64,000 bases of DNA, from contig JAQRGB010000001.1 of assembly GCA_029237605.1 (NCBI GenBank), forward strand, positions 62,001 through 126,000, in the 5' to 3' direction. Origin of the DNA: Candidatus Thiodubiliella sp. (lineage in GTDB: Bacteria > Pseudomonadota > Gammaproteobacteria > PS1 > Pseudothioglobaceae). Below the pieces are notes generated by a model. It was not told the origin of the DNA and made no database searches. It saw nothing but the letters and a program-made list of their open reading frames with translations. Made by a program: the position numbers and the translations under genes. Shown here piece after piece: positions 28,621 through 38,375 of the stretch (position 1 is the first letter of the stretch; the number at the start of each line of letters is the position of its first letter).

Positions 28621-29847
28621 TTAAGGCAGTTGTGGCTTTGCTTGAGAAATACAAGGCCCATAATTTTTTGCTGCATCAAATACATGACTCAAGTGAAGTG
28701 CATTTTGCTTGTCAGGATTGTAATTGTGACAACTGAAACACCCTCTATTTTTTGTAGGATGCTCTATATCAAACCATTTTGTATTTTGTACGTAAGTTTC
28801 TATAGAAGTATTTGATAAAAGACTTGAGCCCCCTATCTCATTTCTCCATGTAGGTGGTATCTTGCCATTAGTAAAAAAAGGGTTAATAGATTGCGTCCAA
28901 GCACTGCCCACTAAAGAGTAATTGCTCCATACAAAACCTCTTGTTTTATATATATTCTTCATGTCGGCGTTTAACTCTTTAATATCACGTATAACTGTTA
29001 GACCAGCTTTTGCTAAAAAACCAGCTCCATAAGGTGTTTTTCTACATACTTGAGTTGGTTTACCAGCTAAATATTTATTGGTTGGCTGAGTTGAATTAGG
29101 GTTATATAAAGTCCAATTAGTATTATTGTCATATAATTCTATACTATCGCAATCAGGCGCATTGTTTTTATGTTCAAATGTTGTCCAAATCCATTCTGGA
29201 TGCTCTGGAGTTTTTCTAACAATATGCATACCTAATAAGGCAAGTTGTATATTTTTGTAAAGTTTTCCATTAAGCATAACATTTCGGCTAATAGTGAAAA
29301 ACTTTGAGATGTCATCATTATGCGTCAGCACCTTCCAAGATGTTTTGATTTCTATTGCACCTGATGAGATATTAAATTTACGTACTTTTGAATCAATTTT
29401 ACTAATACATTGACTGTTGTTTAATTGATTAGAAACTATATCATTATAAAAAATTTTATTTATATTTTCCTGATAAAAAATTGGATTTTTATTCCAGTCG
29501 TTTAATGGAATGTTAGAGCCTGCTTGTTCTATATTAGAAAAAATAAGATTTTTATCACCATTAAGGTCCCAAGTTTCAGGTTTTTTCTTAAATATTCGTT
29601 CTTTTGGCATCATTTCTAAAAAATGAGGTTTTTTAGTAGTTCCTGGCGCTACTAAATAAGAAAATGATTGCCAAGCAAACCTATGAAATTTGCATATTAT
29701 ATCTAATCTAGCAGTTTTTACTGGTTCTACTGGTAATGACGGGTTATCAACCCAACTGCTATTTGCAGAACAATTAAATGTTATCTTTGCATGAACGATA
29801 GAGCTGAAATATAAAATCAAAAATAGATTTATTAAAATAATTTTCAT
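28621..29847 (-). CDS. Secreted protein with one CxxCH haem motif
   Basis: 408 residues with a signal peptide (MKIILINLFLILYFSSIVHA). GCFSCHNYNPDKQN near the C-terminus is a CxxCH c-type haem site; other cysteines (NCSANSSW, IICKFHR, QCISK, DCDSIEL, QVCRKT) could form disulfides. The central LALLGMHIVRKTPEHPEWIW and TTFEHKNNAPDCDS resemble a group of proteobacterial proteins annotated only as cytochrome c family. Function unknown; a periplasmic redox or secreted role is inference. It is a single-gene unit convergent with hemH. Confidence 0.7.
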   Translation of the reverse strand: MKIILINLFLILYFSSIVHAKITFNCSANSSWVDNPSLPVEPVKTARLDIICKFHRFAWQSFSYLVAPGTTKKPHFLEMMPKERIFKKKPETWDLNGDKNLIFSNIEQAGSNIPLNDWNKNPIFYQENINKIFYNDIVSNQLNNSQCISKIDSKVRKFNISSGAIEIKTSWKVLTHNDDISKFFTISRNVMLNGKLYKNIQLALLGMHIVRKTPEHPEWIWTTFEHKNNAPDCDSIELYDNNTNWTLYNPNSTQPTNKYLAGKPTQVCRKTPYGAGFLAKAGLTVIRDIKELNADMKNIYKTRGFVWSNYSLVGSAWTQSINPFFTNGKIPPTWRNEIGGSSLLSNTSIETYVQNTKWFDIEHPTKNRGCFSCHNYNPDKQNALHLSHVFDAAKNYGPCISQAKPQLP

Positions 29848-30216
29848 AAAATTATGACTTTCTTTTATTAATTATTCAATGAATAATTTACCTTTTAAAA
29901 TAACCAGAGGCAGGATGAATATCATAGCAATAAACTGGATATCTTGCTTATTATTATAAAAAATTCTTTTTAAAATTATCTGGCTATTTAAAAAATAATA
30001 CTCTTAGCCTGCTCTCTAGTTAGGTAGTTTTATTAATTTATTGATTTGTTAATTCAAGTTTATAGTGTATTAAAAAAAAATATCTTAGTAATTGCATTAT
30101 TATGGCCATAATATTTTTAAGTGAAAAACATTTAAAGGAATATTTTTTTTAAATTTGATTATCTCTTTTGTGGCAAAACAATCAAAGGTTTTATTACAAA
30201 AGTAAAAAAATATTAC
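29848..30216. other. AT-rich divergent intergenic region
   Basis: About 370 bases between the CxxCH protein and the nrd promoter. No ORF, RNA gene or repeat recognised beyond A/T tracts. Confidence 0.6.
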
Positions 30217-30245
30217 TTGCAAAAAAAAGCAAAACACACTATATT
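30217..30245 (+). promoter_or_regulatory. Sigma-70 promoter of the nrdAB operon
   Basis: TTGCAA (30217-30222) and TATATT (30240-30245) are separated by exactly 17 bases. The -10 lies inside the first NrdR box, so repressor binding would block it directly. Start codon of nrdA is 50 bases downstream. Confidence 0.75.
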
Positions 30246-30251
30246 TAGTCA
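30236..30251. promoter_or_regulatory. NrdR box 1
   Basis: ACACTATATTTAGTCA matches the 16-bp NrdR consensus (ACACWATATWTWGTGT style) with mismatches near the right end. It overlaps the promoter -10 element. Confidence 0.8.
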
Positions 30252-30266
30252 TAAATTAATTTTAAA

Positions 30267-30282
30267 ACACTACATGTAGTGT
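30267..30282. promoter_or_regulatory. NrdR box 2
   Basis: ACACTACATGTAGTGT is a perfect 16-bp palindrome inside a 22-bp one (30264-30285). It starts 31 bases after box 1, three helical turns, the arrangement NrdR needs for cooperative binding upstream of ribonucleotide reductase genes. Confidence 0.88.
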
Positions 30283-30294
30283 TTTTTAACAAAA

Positions 30295-32574
30295 ATGAAA
30301 AAAGACATCCGAGTTACTAAACGAAACGGCAAAAAAGAAGCAATTGATATGGATAAAATTCATCGTGTTATTGATTGGGCTTCTTATGGATTGAACGGGG
30401 TTAGCGTTTCTCAAGTTGAAATTAATGCATTATTAACATTTTTTGACGGAATCAAGACAGAAGATATTCATGAAACTATAATCAAATCAGCCGCTGACTT
30501 GATTTCCACAGATGCTCCTGATTATCAATATTTAGCAGCGCGTTTAGCTATATTTCATTTGCGTAAAAAATCATTTAAATCTTTTATCCCACCGCCATTG
30601 TTTGAACATGTGAGTAAATTCACAGATTTAGGTATTTATGATAAAGATATTTTGAATAAGTATACTAAACAGGAGATTGTGGAACTAGATAAGTATACTA
30701 ATCATGATCGAGATATGAAATTTTCTTATGCAGCAGTTAAGCAACTTGAGGGTAAATATTTAGTACAAAATCGTACTAATGGTGAAATATACGAATCACC
30801 ACAACAGCTATATATGTTGGTTGGTATGTGTTTATTTCAAGAATACGAACCTAAGGCACGATTAGATATTGTCAAACGTTTTTATGATGCTGTTTCTAAC
30901 TTTAAAATATCTTTGCCAACACCTATTATGGCAGGTGTTCGTACTCCAACTCGTCAATTTTCTTCTTGTGTTCTGATCGAAGCGGATGATGACTTGGATT
31001 CAATTAGCGCTGCAGCAGGTGCAATTGTTAAATATGTTTCTCAGCGTGCTGGTATTGGTATAAATGCAGGAAAGATTCGTTCATTGGGCAGCCCTATTCG
31101 TGGTGGCGAGGCAGTGCATACTGGTTGTATTCCTTTTTATAAACATTTTTATACAGCAGTTAAGTCTTGTTCTCAGGGTGGTGTGCGTGGTGGTGCTGCT
31201 ACCCTATTTTATCCACTTTGGCATCTTGAGATAAGTGAGTTGTTGGTACTTAAAAACAATGCTGGCACCGAAGAGAATAGAATTCGCCACTTAGATTATG
31301 GTGTGCAATTCAATGGTTTAATGTATCAACGCTTTATAAAAGGTGGAAATATTACCTTATTCTCACCACATGAAACACCAGGGCTGTACGAGGCATTCTT
31401 TGCAGATCAAGATGAATTTAAACACCTGTACGAGTGTTACGAACAAGATGAATCTATTTGTAAGAAAACTATCAAAGCGCGCGAACTGTTTGCATCTTTT
31501 ATGCAAGAGCGTGCGAACACAGGACGTATCTATGTACAAAATGTTGATCATTGTAATACCCACGGTGCTTTTGACTCAAATCTAGCCCCTATTCGCCAAT
31601 CTAACCTCTGTATGGAGATTACTCTGCCCACTAAACCCCTTTATTCTGTTCAGGATCCTAAAGGTGAAGTAGCACTTTGCACACTCTCAGCAGTGAATTT
31701 AGGCACCTTAGAATCAATTGACGAGCTTGAAGAAATTACTGAGATTATTGTTAGAGCGCTAGATTCTTTATTAGATTATCAGCACTACCCAGTCAAAGCA
31801 GCAAAAATTGCCAGTATGAATCGTCGTACATTAGGTATTGGCGTTACTAATTTAGCTTATTATTTGGCCAAGAATGACGCTAAATATTCCGATGGTTCAG
31901 GCAATGAATTGGTTCACCATGCTTTTGAAGCCTTGCAATACTATTCACTTAAAGCGTCTAATAAACTTGCTAAAGAAAAAGGTATGTGTCCATCGTTTAA
32001 TGAAACACAATATGCAAAAGGCATACTGCCAATTGATACCTTTAAAAAAGATATTAATAATTTTTGTCATACCGCATTGAATATGGACTGGAATGAGCTA
32101 CGCAAAAATATTAAAAAATACGGCTTAAGAAACTCAACCTTAACTGCGTTAATGCCATGTGAAAGCTCGTCACAAATTTCAAACTCTACCAATGGTATTG
32201 AGCCGCCACGCGCATTTATCACCACTAAACAATCAAAAGATGGCTTATTAAAACAAGTAGTACCAGAGTATGTAAAACTAAAAAAACAATATGAACTGCT
32301 GTGGAATATTAAAGACAATGAGGGTTATTTACAGTTATGTGCCATTATGCAAAAATTTATTGACCAAGCTATTTCAGCTAACACACATTATGATCCTTCG
32401 CTGTTTGAAAGCAATAAGGTGCCAATGAAGTTGCTCTTAATGGACTTATTAAAAACTTATAAATATGGCATTAAGACGCTTTATTATCATACAACACGTG
32501 ATGGCAGTGGTGAAAAAGGCATACCTGAAAAAGAAGACGAAAGCGGCTGTATGGATGGTGTTTGTAAATTATGA
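30295..32574 (+). CDS. nrdA: Ribonucleoside-diphosphate reductase class Ia, alpha subunit
   Basis: Catalytic subunit reducing ribonucleotides. 759 residues. The N-terminal ATP cone (KRNGKKEAIDMDKIHRVIDW) senses ATP/dATP. FSSCVLIEADDDLD carries an active-site Cys, RQSNLCMEITLPT another, and PCESSSQISNSTNGIEPPRA is the NrdA signature. The C-terminal ESGCMDGVCKL holds the cysteine pair that accepts electrons from thioredoxin or glutaredoxin. Two NrdR boxes and a good promoter precede it. The stop overlaps a small ORF by ATGA. Confidence 0.97.
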   Translation: MKKDIRVTKRNGKKEAIDMDKIHRVIDWASYGLNGVSVSQVEINALLTFFDGIKTEDIHETIIKSAADLISTDAPDYQYLAARLAIFHLRKKSFKSFIPPPLFEHVSKFTDLGIYDKDILNKYTKQEIVELDKYTNHDRDMKFSYAAVKQLEGKYLVQNRTNGEIYESPQQLYMLVGMCLFQEYEPKARLDIVKRFYDAVSNFKISLPTPIMAGVRTPTRQFSSCVLIEADDDLDSISAAAGAIVKYVSQRAGIGINAGKIRSLGSPIRGGEAVHTGCIPFYKHFYTAVKSCSQGGVRGGAATLFYPLWHLEISELLVLKNNAGTEENRIRHLDYGVQFNGLMYQRFIKGGNITLFSPHETPGLYEAFFADQDEFKHLYECYEQDESICKKTIKARELFASFMQERANTGRIYVQNVDHCNTHGAFDSNLAPIRQSNLCMEITLPTKPLYSVQDPKGEVALCTLSAVNLGTLESIDELEEITEIIVRALDSLLDYQHYPVKAAKIASMNRRTLGIGVTNLAYYLAKNDAKYSDGSGNELVHHAFEALQYYSLKASNKLAKEKGMCPSFNETQYAKGILPIDTFKKDINNFCHTALNMDWNELRKNIKKYGLRNSTLTALMPCESSSQISNSTNGIEPPRAFITTKQSKDGLLKQVVPEYVKLKKQYELLWNIKDNEGYLQLCAIMQKFIDQAISANTHYDPSLFESNKVPMKLLLMDLLKTYKYGIKTLYYHTTRDGSGEKGIPEKEDESGCMDGVCKL

Positions 32575-32684
32575 AATTTAATATGGTCAAAAAATACACG
32601 ACTGTTACAATTGATTATAACCTTGATGACGCACTTACTAAGGAAAATATACAAGAAAATTCTTTAGTTAGATATGACAAATGA
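32571..32684 (+). CDS. Possible 37-residue protein between nrdA and nrdB
   Basis: An ATG overlapping the nrdA stop (ATGA) opens a 37-codon frame starting MKFNMVKKYTTVTIDYNLDD and ending SLVRYDK, followed by TGA 50 bases before nrdB. The overlap favours translational coupling and the composition is protein-like. I do not recognise a family, and such a short frame could be chance. Confidence 0.4.
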   Translation: MKFNMVKKYTTVTIDYNLDDALTKENIQENSLVRYDK

Positions 32685-32734
32685 GTGATTTTGGCAAAAG
32701 GTTATAAAAATAAAAAAAGAATTGGAGGGCAAAT

Positions 32735-33871
32735 ATGTCATATAGTATTTTTACTAAAGAAATTAGCGACACCTTAGCAGAGCCAATGTTTTTTGGTAAT
32801 TCTGTTAATGTAGCGCGTTTTGATAAACAAAAGTTTAAGATGTTTGAAAAACTAACAGAGAAACAGCTTTCATTCTTCTGGCGACCTGAAGAAATTGATG
32901 TGACTAAAGATAAGATAGATTTCAACAAATTATTACCCAATGAGAGGCATATTTTTATTTCTAATTTGCAATATCAAATCTTGTTGGATTCAGTGCAAGG
33001 CAGAAGCCCTAGTATTGCTTTTTTGCCGATTGTATCTCTGCCAGAAGTAGAAAACTGGATTGAGACTTGGTCATTCTCTGAAACTATTCATTCGCGCTCT
33101 TACACACATATTATTCGTGCAATTGTAAATGAGCCAGGTGTGGTGTTCGATGACATTATGAAAACCGATGAAATTATCAAGCGTGCTGAAAGTGTTTCTG
33201 AAAAATACGATGAGTTAATCAAATATACGCAAGCTTATCTGCTTCATGGAGAAGGAGAGTTAACTATAGATAGTAACAATCTAAAAATAGATTTATATAG
33301 TTTAAAAAAGAAGCTTTATTTAACTTTAGTATCAGTAAATATTCTTGAAGCCATTCGTTTTTATGTCTCATTTGCCTGCTCATTTGCCTTTGCTGAGCGT
33401 AAAATTATGGAAGGTAATGCCAAGATTATCAAGATGATTGCCCGTGATGAGGCGCTACATCTAGTTGGAACACAACATATGCTTAATCTGATGGGCAGTG
33501 GCAAGGATGATTCTGATATGCAGAAAATTGCTCAAGAAAGCAAGAATGAAGTGATTGATATGTTTAAAGAAGCTTGTGAACAAGAGAAAGAATGGGCAGA
33601 GTACTTATTTCGTGATGGATCTATGATTGGGCTTAATGCTGAAATTCTTAAGCAGTATTTAGAATATATTACTAACATACGTATGAATGCTGTAGGACTT
33701 AAGCCAATATTTAAAGACCGTGCTAACCCGCTACCTTGGATTAATCACTGGTTAGACTCTGATAGCGTTCAAGTTGCACCACAGGAAACAGAAATAACTG
33801 CTTATTTAGTGAGTGCAATTGATAATAATATGGATGTTAATGATGCTGATTTTAGTGATTTTAAGCTTTAA
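32735..33871 (+). CDS. nrdB: Ribonucleoside-diphosphate reductase class Ia, beta subunit
   Basis: Supplies the diferric-tyrosyl radical. 378 residues; [17 protein letters not shown] is the usual start region, and [16 protein letters not shown] and [20 protein letters not shown] carry the carboxylate and histidine iron ligands. AGGAGG-like GGAGGG ribosome site upstream. It follows nrdA and abuts the ferredoxin gene directly. Confidence 0.96.
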   Translation: MSYSIFTKEISDTLAEPMFFGNSVNVARFDKQKFKMFEKLTEKQLSFFWRPEEIDVTKDKIDFNKLLPNERHIFISNLQYQILLDSVQGRSPSIAFLPIVSLPEVENWIETWSFSETIHSRSYTHIIRAIVNEPGVVFDDIMKTDEIIKRAESVSEKYDELIKYTQAYLLHGEGELTIDSNNLKIDLYSLKKKLYLTLVSVNILEAIRFYVSFACSFAFAERKIMEGNAKIIKMIARDEALHLVGTQHMLNLMGSGKDDSDMQKIAQESKNEVIDMFKEACEQEKEWAEYLFRDGSMIGLNAEILKQYLEYITNIRMNAVGLKPIFKDRANPLPWINHWLDSDSVQVAPQETEITAYLVSAIDNNMDVNDADFSDFKL

Positions 33872-34156
33872 ATGTTTAAAATTGATGTTGACAATATCAA
33901 TGGAAAAACTGAATCACTATATGTATTTGGCAATAAATCCATTCTTACTGAGTTAGAAGACAATCAGATAATACTTAATCACTCTTGTCGACAAGGACAT
34001 TGTGGCCTATGTATACTGCAACTCCTATCAGGTGATGTTATGCACCAAGATTGTTTGATTCCACTTTCACGAGGAGAAATTTTGGCTTGTCAAGCTAAGC
34101 CACTCAGTGATATTAAGATTGGCATACGAGTTTTTTTTAGTCACTGCTATATTTGA
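33872..34156 (+). CDS. yfaE: 2Fe-2S ferredoxin YfaE (NrdB cofactor maintenance)
   Basis: 94-residue plant-type ferredoxin. HSCRQGHCGLCILQLLSGDV plus a later ACQ gives the C-x4-C-x2-C...C ligand set. YfaE-type ferredoxins reduce the NrdB diferric centre, and the ATG follows the nrdB stop with no gap, which fits that role. The 3' end overlaps the convergent selU by 10 bases. Confidence 0.92.
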   Translation: MFKIDVDNINGKTESLYVFGNKSILTELEDNQIILNHSCRQGHCGLCILQLLSGDVMHQDCLIPLSRGEILACQAKPLSDIKIGIRVFFSHCYI

Positions 34157-35235
34157 AGTAGATACTCTAAAACCTCATCTGAGTTACCTTTGAACACCAC
34201 TCTGTTTATTTTCTTCTTGATTTGATAATCATACATCGGGTCATAATAATTCACCAATAAATCTTCTATTACTGGATAAAAACCCTTATGCTCGCCCTGC
34301 TTTTTGTATTTTGATAGTGCATCATTCACTAATTTTAATAAGGCTTTATAACGCTCTAAACCTAAGCGCTTTTGAATTTTTTTCAAACTTCTTAACCAAT
34401 ACTGAGTAAAGTTATTAAAACCATTGATGCTGTCTTGCGCGATAAAATCATTGTGCATATTAATAACGTAGGCATTCATATTGACTTTAAGGCGTTCCTC
34501 AACATTAGCTTCCAATAAGATGAGTTCGGCTTGTTTAGTTTTAGCTTGTACACAGTCTGGGATATGCGCCATACCTATATTTGAACCTTCGTCTTCAAAT
34601 AATAAGGTTGTTTTATGTTGTTTTTTAATCAATTCAACTGCTAAAGCATTTTCAAAGTTAATTTGAGTGGGTTGTGGTGTAGTAGTGTTGCCAAAAGCAG
34701 AGCCACGGTGATTTGCTAAGCCTTCTAAATTAATCATATTGTTAATTTTGTTAAGCAACAAAGTTTTACCACAACCAGTTTTCCCGCCGATAACAATCGG
34801 TGTGATTTTCTGTATAATTCTATTAGTCTCATCAATAAGAAATTGACGTAATGCCTTGTAACCACCTTTGATACGCGGGTAATTAATACCAGAATCTTCG
34901 TAAATCCATTGTTGCGTAATTTGACTACGCAGACCTCCACGAAAACAATAAAGTGCACCATTTGGGTTATTTTTGATGAATTGTAACCACCCTTTTATAC
35001 GCGTATTTTTTACATCGCCTTGCACCAATTTATGCCCAAGTTCAATAGCTTTTGTCTGACCTTTGTTTTTGTAACAAGTACCTACCTTCTTGCGTTCATC
35101 ATCGCTCATCAATATAAGGTTTTGTGACTGTGGAAAAGCACCATGTTCAAATTCAATCGGCGCGCGCGTATCAATCAGTGGCGTATCAGTGATAAACAAA
35201 CGTGTTAAGTCGGTTATTTGCGTTAATTCAGACAT
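34147..35235 (-). CDS. selU: tRNA 2-selenouridine synthase
   Basis: Replaces sulfur by selenium in 2-thiouridine at the wobble position of tRNA Lys, Glu and Gln, via a geranylated intermediate. The N-terminal rhodanese domain ([20 protein letters not shown]) has the catalytic Cys in [12 protein letters not shown]; a P-loop follows ([17 protein letters not shown]). About 362 residues from the ATG at 35235; an upstream start at 35283 in the same frame is possible but lies inside selD. It overlaps the end of selD by 8 bases, which supplies its selenophosphate. Confidence 0.93.
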   Translation of the reverse strand: MSELTQITDLTRLFITDTPLIDTRAPIEFEHGAFPQSQNLILMSDDERKKVGTCYKNKGQTKAIELGHKLVQGDVKNTRIKGWLQFIKNNPNGALYCFRGGLRSQITQQWIYEDSGINYPRIKGGYKALRQFLIDETNRIIQKITPIVIGGKTGCGKTLLLNKINNMINLEGLANHRGSAFGNTTTPQPTQINFENALAVELIKKQHKTTLLFEDEGSNIGMAHIPDCVQAKTKQAELILLEANVEERLKVNMNAYVINMHNDFIAQDSINGFNNFTQYWLRSLKKIQKRLGLERYKALLKLVNDALSKYKKQGEHKGFYPVIEDLLVNYYDPMYDYQIKKKINRVVFKGNSDEVLEYLLQI

Positions 35236-36268
35236 TAATTTGTACAATAGGCTTGTTATTATCATTCTCAACAATCTCACCAATGGATTCTAAGTCAAAG
35301 CCTGACTCATGCATCATTAGATGAAACTCAGATTCTACACTATCAGATACCATGATCAATAGGCCACCACTAGTTTGTGGGTCGCAAATAATAGATTGCA
35401 CTTCATTACTCATTGTGCTTAGATGGTGGCCATAGCTATCAAAATTACGTTGTGCACCACCTGGAGAACAGCCATTGACTAGGTATTTTTTTATATTCGG
35501 CAAAATCGGCACTTTATTGTAATCAATAGTTGCTGAAACCTTAGAGCCCAAACAAACTTCTGACAAATGCCCACCCAATCCAAATCCAGTCACATCAGTA
35601 ATTGCATTGATATCATCGATTTTAGCTATTTTGCCACCAATATTATTAAGTTGGCACATTATATTAATAGCGTGTTTTTCATCCTCTAGTGTAATTTTCT
35701 TTTGCTTCTGCGCTGTGGTTAAAATACCAATGCCTAATGGTTTAGTAAGATATATCTTATCTCCTACTTTGGCGGTAGAATTTTCTTTTAGGTGTTTAAT
35801 TTTTACCCTGCCTGTTACTGCTAGACCAAAAATTGGTTCAGGTGTATCAATACTATGACCACCTGCTAAGGTAATTTTTGCATCAGCACAAGCCATGCGA
35901 CCACCTTCAATCACTTGACGTCCAACTTCAGGTGGTAATTTATCTAATGGCCAACCAAAAATAGCAATTGCCATTAACGGCACTCCGCCCATGGCATACA
36001 CATCGCTAATCGCATTTGTAGCTGCTATACGCCCAAAGGTAGTTGGATCATCAACAATTGGCATAAAAAAATCTGTAGTACTGATAATTGCCTCACCATT
36101 ACCTAAATCATATACAGCAGCATCATCGCGAGAATGATTACCAACCAACAAGTTATTATCGCTAAATTCATCAATTGATGAATTTAAAATTGTGTTTAAA
36201 ATCTTAGGTGATATCTTGCAACCACAACCTTGGCCGTGACTGTATTCCGTAAGTCTGATTGATTTCAT
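35228..36268 (-). CDS. selD: Selenophosphate synthetase (cysteine form)
   Basis: Makes selenophosphate from selenide and ATP. 346 residues; the N-terminal [11 protein letters not shown] has Cys where some homologues use selenocysteine. [20 protein letters not shown] and [12 protein letters not shown] are family motifs. It is coupled to selU by overlap. No selA or selB is in the window, so here selenium points to tRNA modification and not selenoproteins. Confidence 0.96.
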   Translation of the reverse strand: MKSIRLTEYSHGQGCGCKISPKILNTILNSSIDEFSDNNLLVGNHSRDDAAVYDLGNGEAIISTTDFFMPIVDDPTTFGRIAATNAISDVYAMGGVPLMAIAIFGWPLDKLPPEVGRQVIEGGRMACADAKITLAGGHSIDTPEPIFGLAVTGRVKIKHLKENSTAKVGDKIYLTKPLGIGILTTAQKQKKITLEDEKHAINIMCQLNNIGGKIAKIDDINAITDVTGFGLGGHLSEVCLGSKVSATIDYNKVPILPNIKKYLVNGCSPGGAQRNFDSYGHHLSTMSNEVQSIICDPQTSGGLLIMVSDSVESEFHLMMHESGFDLESIGEIVENDNNKPIVQINV

Positions 36269-36281
36269 AATTTGTTAGTGC

Positions 36282-36938
36282 TTAGGAGCTTATATATGTG
36301 TACTCTTTTTCTAATTTTTTATATAGTTGATCTGGGGTAAAAGTAGGATGCTCTTCCATAATGTTAAAAGCAATAACATTGTCTTCAACGGCATCCCATA
36401 TTTTGATGTAAGTACCATCCTTGTAGCCATGGTTTTGTCTAAAAGTATTCAGTTGATTTTTAACCACATATCGCCTATAAAGTTCTGGTACATCCATACT
36501 CATCATTGCCAGTGCCTTAAAGAATAGTGCAGTAATTTCATACAATCTATTTTGTGATTTATCTATATTAGCAGTAGCTGAAAGAGCTACTATTTTCTCT
36601 AAAATTTCCACCACCATTTCTGGGTTAATCTTTCTTTTTGGTGTTATACATTCATAAATTTCAGAGAATTGTGTATCGCCAAAATGAATGGCTTCACTCA
36701 TAATAAAGTGCCAAATATCCACTAATTCAACTTTGGCATTATCTAAATCATGCTCCCCTTCAATATTTTTCCAATGTTTCCAATTGAATGAGTCAATGGC
36801 TTCAGCGGCTTCCATATAAATACAACGAAGCCATGAAATTTGCCGCCCTTCTTTAGTAGCACCTTCAGTCCAGATTAAACCATTAGTGGTATCATTGAGT
36901 TTTTGTTGCAGCTCAAACATTTGCTTAATATATTTCAT
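36282..36938 (-). CDS. Dimeric all-alpha dUTPase
   Basis: Hydrolyses dUTP (and possibly dUDP) to dUMP. 218 residues of the all-alpha NTP-pyrophosphatase superfamily, unlike the trimeric Dut of E. coli. WLRCIYMEAAEAIDSFNWKH and KVELVDIWHFIMSEAIHFGD give the acidic metal-binding motifs; KNQLNTFRQNHGYKDGTYIK is the nucleotide motif. It lies 13 bases before selD on the same strand. Its presence near nrdAB fits pyrimidine metabolism. Confidence 0.85.
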   Translation of the reverse strand: MKYIKQMFELQQKLNDTTNGLIWTEGATKEGRQISWLRCIYMEAAEAIDSFNWKHWKNIEGEHDLDNAKVELVDIWHFIMSEAIHFGDTQFSEIYECITPKRKINPEMVVEILEKIVALSATANIDKSQNRLYEITALFFKALAMMSMDVPELYRRYVVKNQLNTFRQNHGYKDGTYIKIWDAVEDNVIAFNIMEEHPTFTPDQLYKKLEKEYTYISS

Positions 36939-36993
36939 AAATAAGGCATTATAATGATATTAAATTTATTGGTTAATTATTATACAACTGAGT

Positions 36994-37659
36994 ATGAGTA
37001 AAAATTTAATTAATTGTGATTTAGGCGAATGTTTAATTCCTAACCACGATATTAATATTATGCCATTAATTGATATGGCTAATATAGCCTGTGGTGGACA
37101 TGCTGGTAACAATAGTAGCATGACTAAAGCCATTAAACTTGCTAAACACAACCAGGTAAAAATTGGCGCCCACCCAAGTTATGCAAACATACATAATTTT
37201 GGTCGCATCAGTTATAAACTCAGCGATAAAGCATTGTATGATTTGCTTTATCAACAAATATTAAACTTTAAAAAGCTTTGTAATAATAACGCTGTAGTAC
37301 TTAAATATATCAAGCCACATGGTGCACTGTATCACGATATGATGCAAAATATAGTTGTATTTAACACAATTTGTGAAGTTATTAGAGCTATTGATACACA
37401 TTTAAGTTTAGTGGTGCAAGCAGGCTTTAAAAAAAATACAAATATCAGTTTGTTATATGAAGTATTTGCCGATAGAGCTTACGATGGAATTAAATTGATT
37501 CCACGCAGTGAGAAAAATGCAGTTTTAGATGATACTGACGCTATTATTGAGCAATACAAGCGCTTTCTAACTAAGGATACTTTTCAAATTGATACTATCT
37601 GTTTTCATAGTGATAACCAAGCCTCTATAAAAGCCTTAAAACAACTTAAAAATGCATAA
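36994..37659 (+). CDS. pxpA: 5-oxoprolinase subunit A (LamB/YcsF family)
   Basis: With PxpB and PxpC it hydrolyses 5-oxoproline to glutamate with ATP. 221 residues. INCDLGECLIPNHDINIMPL, ANIACGGHAGNNSSM and KIGAHPSYANIHNFGR are LamB/YcsF motifs, and YIKPHGALYHDMM is the conserved mid-block. Slightly shorter than the E. coli protein. It overlaps pxpB by 8 bases. Confidence 0.92.
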   Translation: MSKNLINCDLGECLIPNHDINIMPLIDMANIACGGHAGNNSSMTKAIKLAKHNQVKIGAHPSYANIHNFGRISYKLSDKALYDLLYQQILNFKKLCNNNAVVLKYIKPHGALYHDMMQNIVVFNTICEVIRAIDTHLSLVVQAGFKKNTNISLLYEVFADRAYDGIKLIPRSEKNAVLDDTDAIIEQYKRFLTKDTFQIDTICFHSDNQASIKALKQLKNA

Positions 37660-38335
37660 TATCGTTGCAGCAGGAGAAAATACAATACTAATTTATTTTG
37701 GTACTGAGATTGATAATGTGCTACCTGAAAAAATTGGACAGTTTGTTGAGCAATTAAAAAGTACTTTGGGTAATATTATTATTAATATCATTCCTTCTTA
37801 TACCTCGATACATATTAGTTATGACTTGAACAAGATTGCCCATCAGGCATTTGTTGATAAAATAAAAGTGATTTTGAATCAACAAGATAACAATATTTTT
37901 GTAATTAAATCTAAAACAATATACATCCCTGTTTATTACGACAACGAAGTAGGTTTAGATCTTAATAGACTTCTACTTGAAAAAAATATAGACATTCAGA
38001 CTTTTGTTAAGCTTCACACAGCACAAGAATATTTAGTTTATGCTATTGGCTTTAGTCCTGCCTTTGCTTATTTGGCTGAAGTGGATGTACGAATACAAAT
38101 CACGCGCCTATCTACACCAAGGATTAAAATCCCTGCTGGTAGTGTTGGTATTGCTCAAAATCAAACTGCCGTCTACCCTATTGATTCTTCAGGTGGTTGG
38201 AATATTATAGGACGTACACCACTAAATTTGTCACTTAACAAACCTGGTAATATTGATAAATTTCATGTTGGTGACAAGGTTAAATTTTACGCAATTATGC
38301 GCAATGAGTATTTGCGAAGTGGTGGTAAATTATGA
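37652..38335 (+). CDS. pxpB: 5-oxoprolinase subunit B (KipI family)
   Basis: 227 residues. YLVYAIGFSPAFAYLAEVD, TRLSTPRIKIPAGSVGIAQN and AVYPIDSSGGWNIIGRTPLN are the KipI/allophanate-hydrolase-subunit-1 signature blocks. It lies between pxpA and pxpC in one operon and forms the catalytic complex with them. Confidence 0.93.
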   Translation: MHNIVAAGENTILIYFGTEIDNVLPEKIGQFVEQLKSTLGNIIINIIPSYTSIHISYDLNKIAHQAFVDKIKVILNQQDNNIFVIKSKTIYIPVYYDNEVGLDLNRLLLEKNIDIQTFVKLHTAQEYLVYAIGFSPAFAYLAEVDVRIQITRLSTPRIKIPAGSVGIAQNQTAVYPIDSSGGWNIIGRTPLNLSLNKPGNIDKFHVGDKVKFYAIMRNEYLRSGGKL

Positions 38336-38375
38336 GAAGCTACTATTTTACACTATATTTATACAAAGACCTCTT

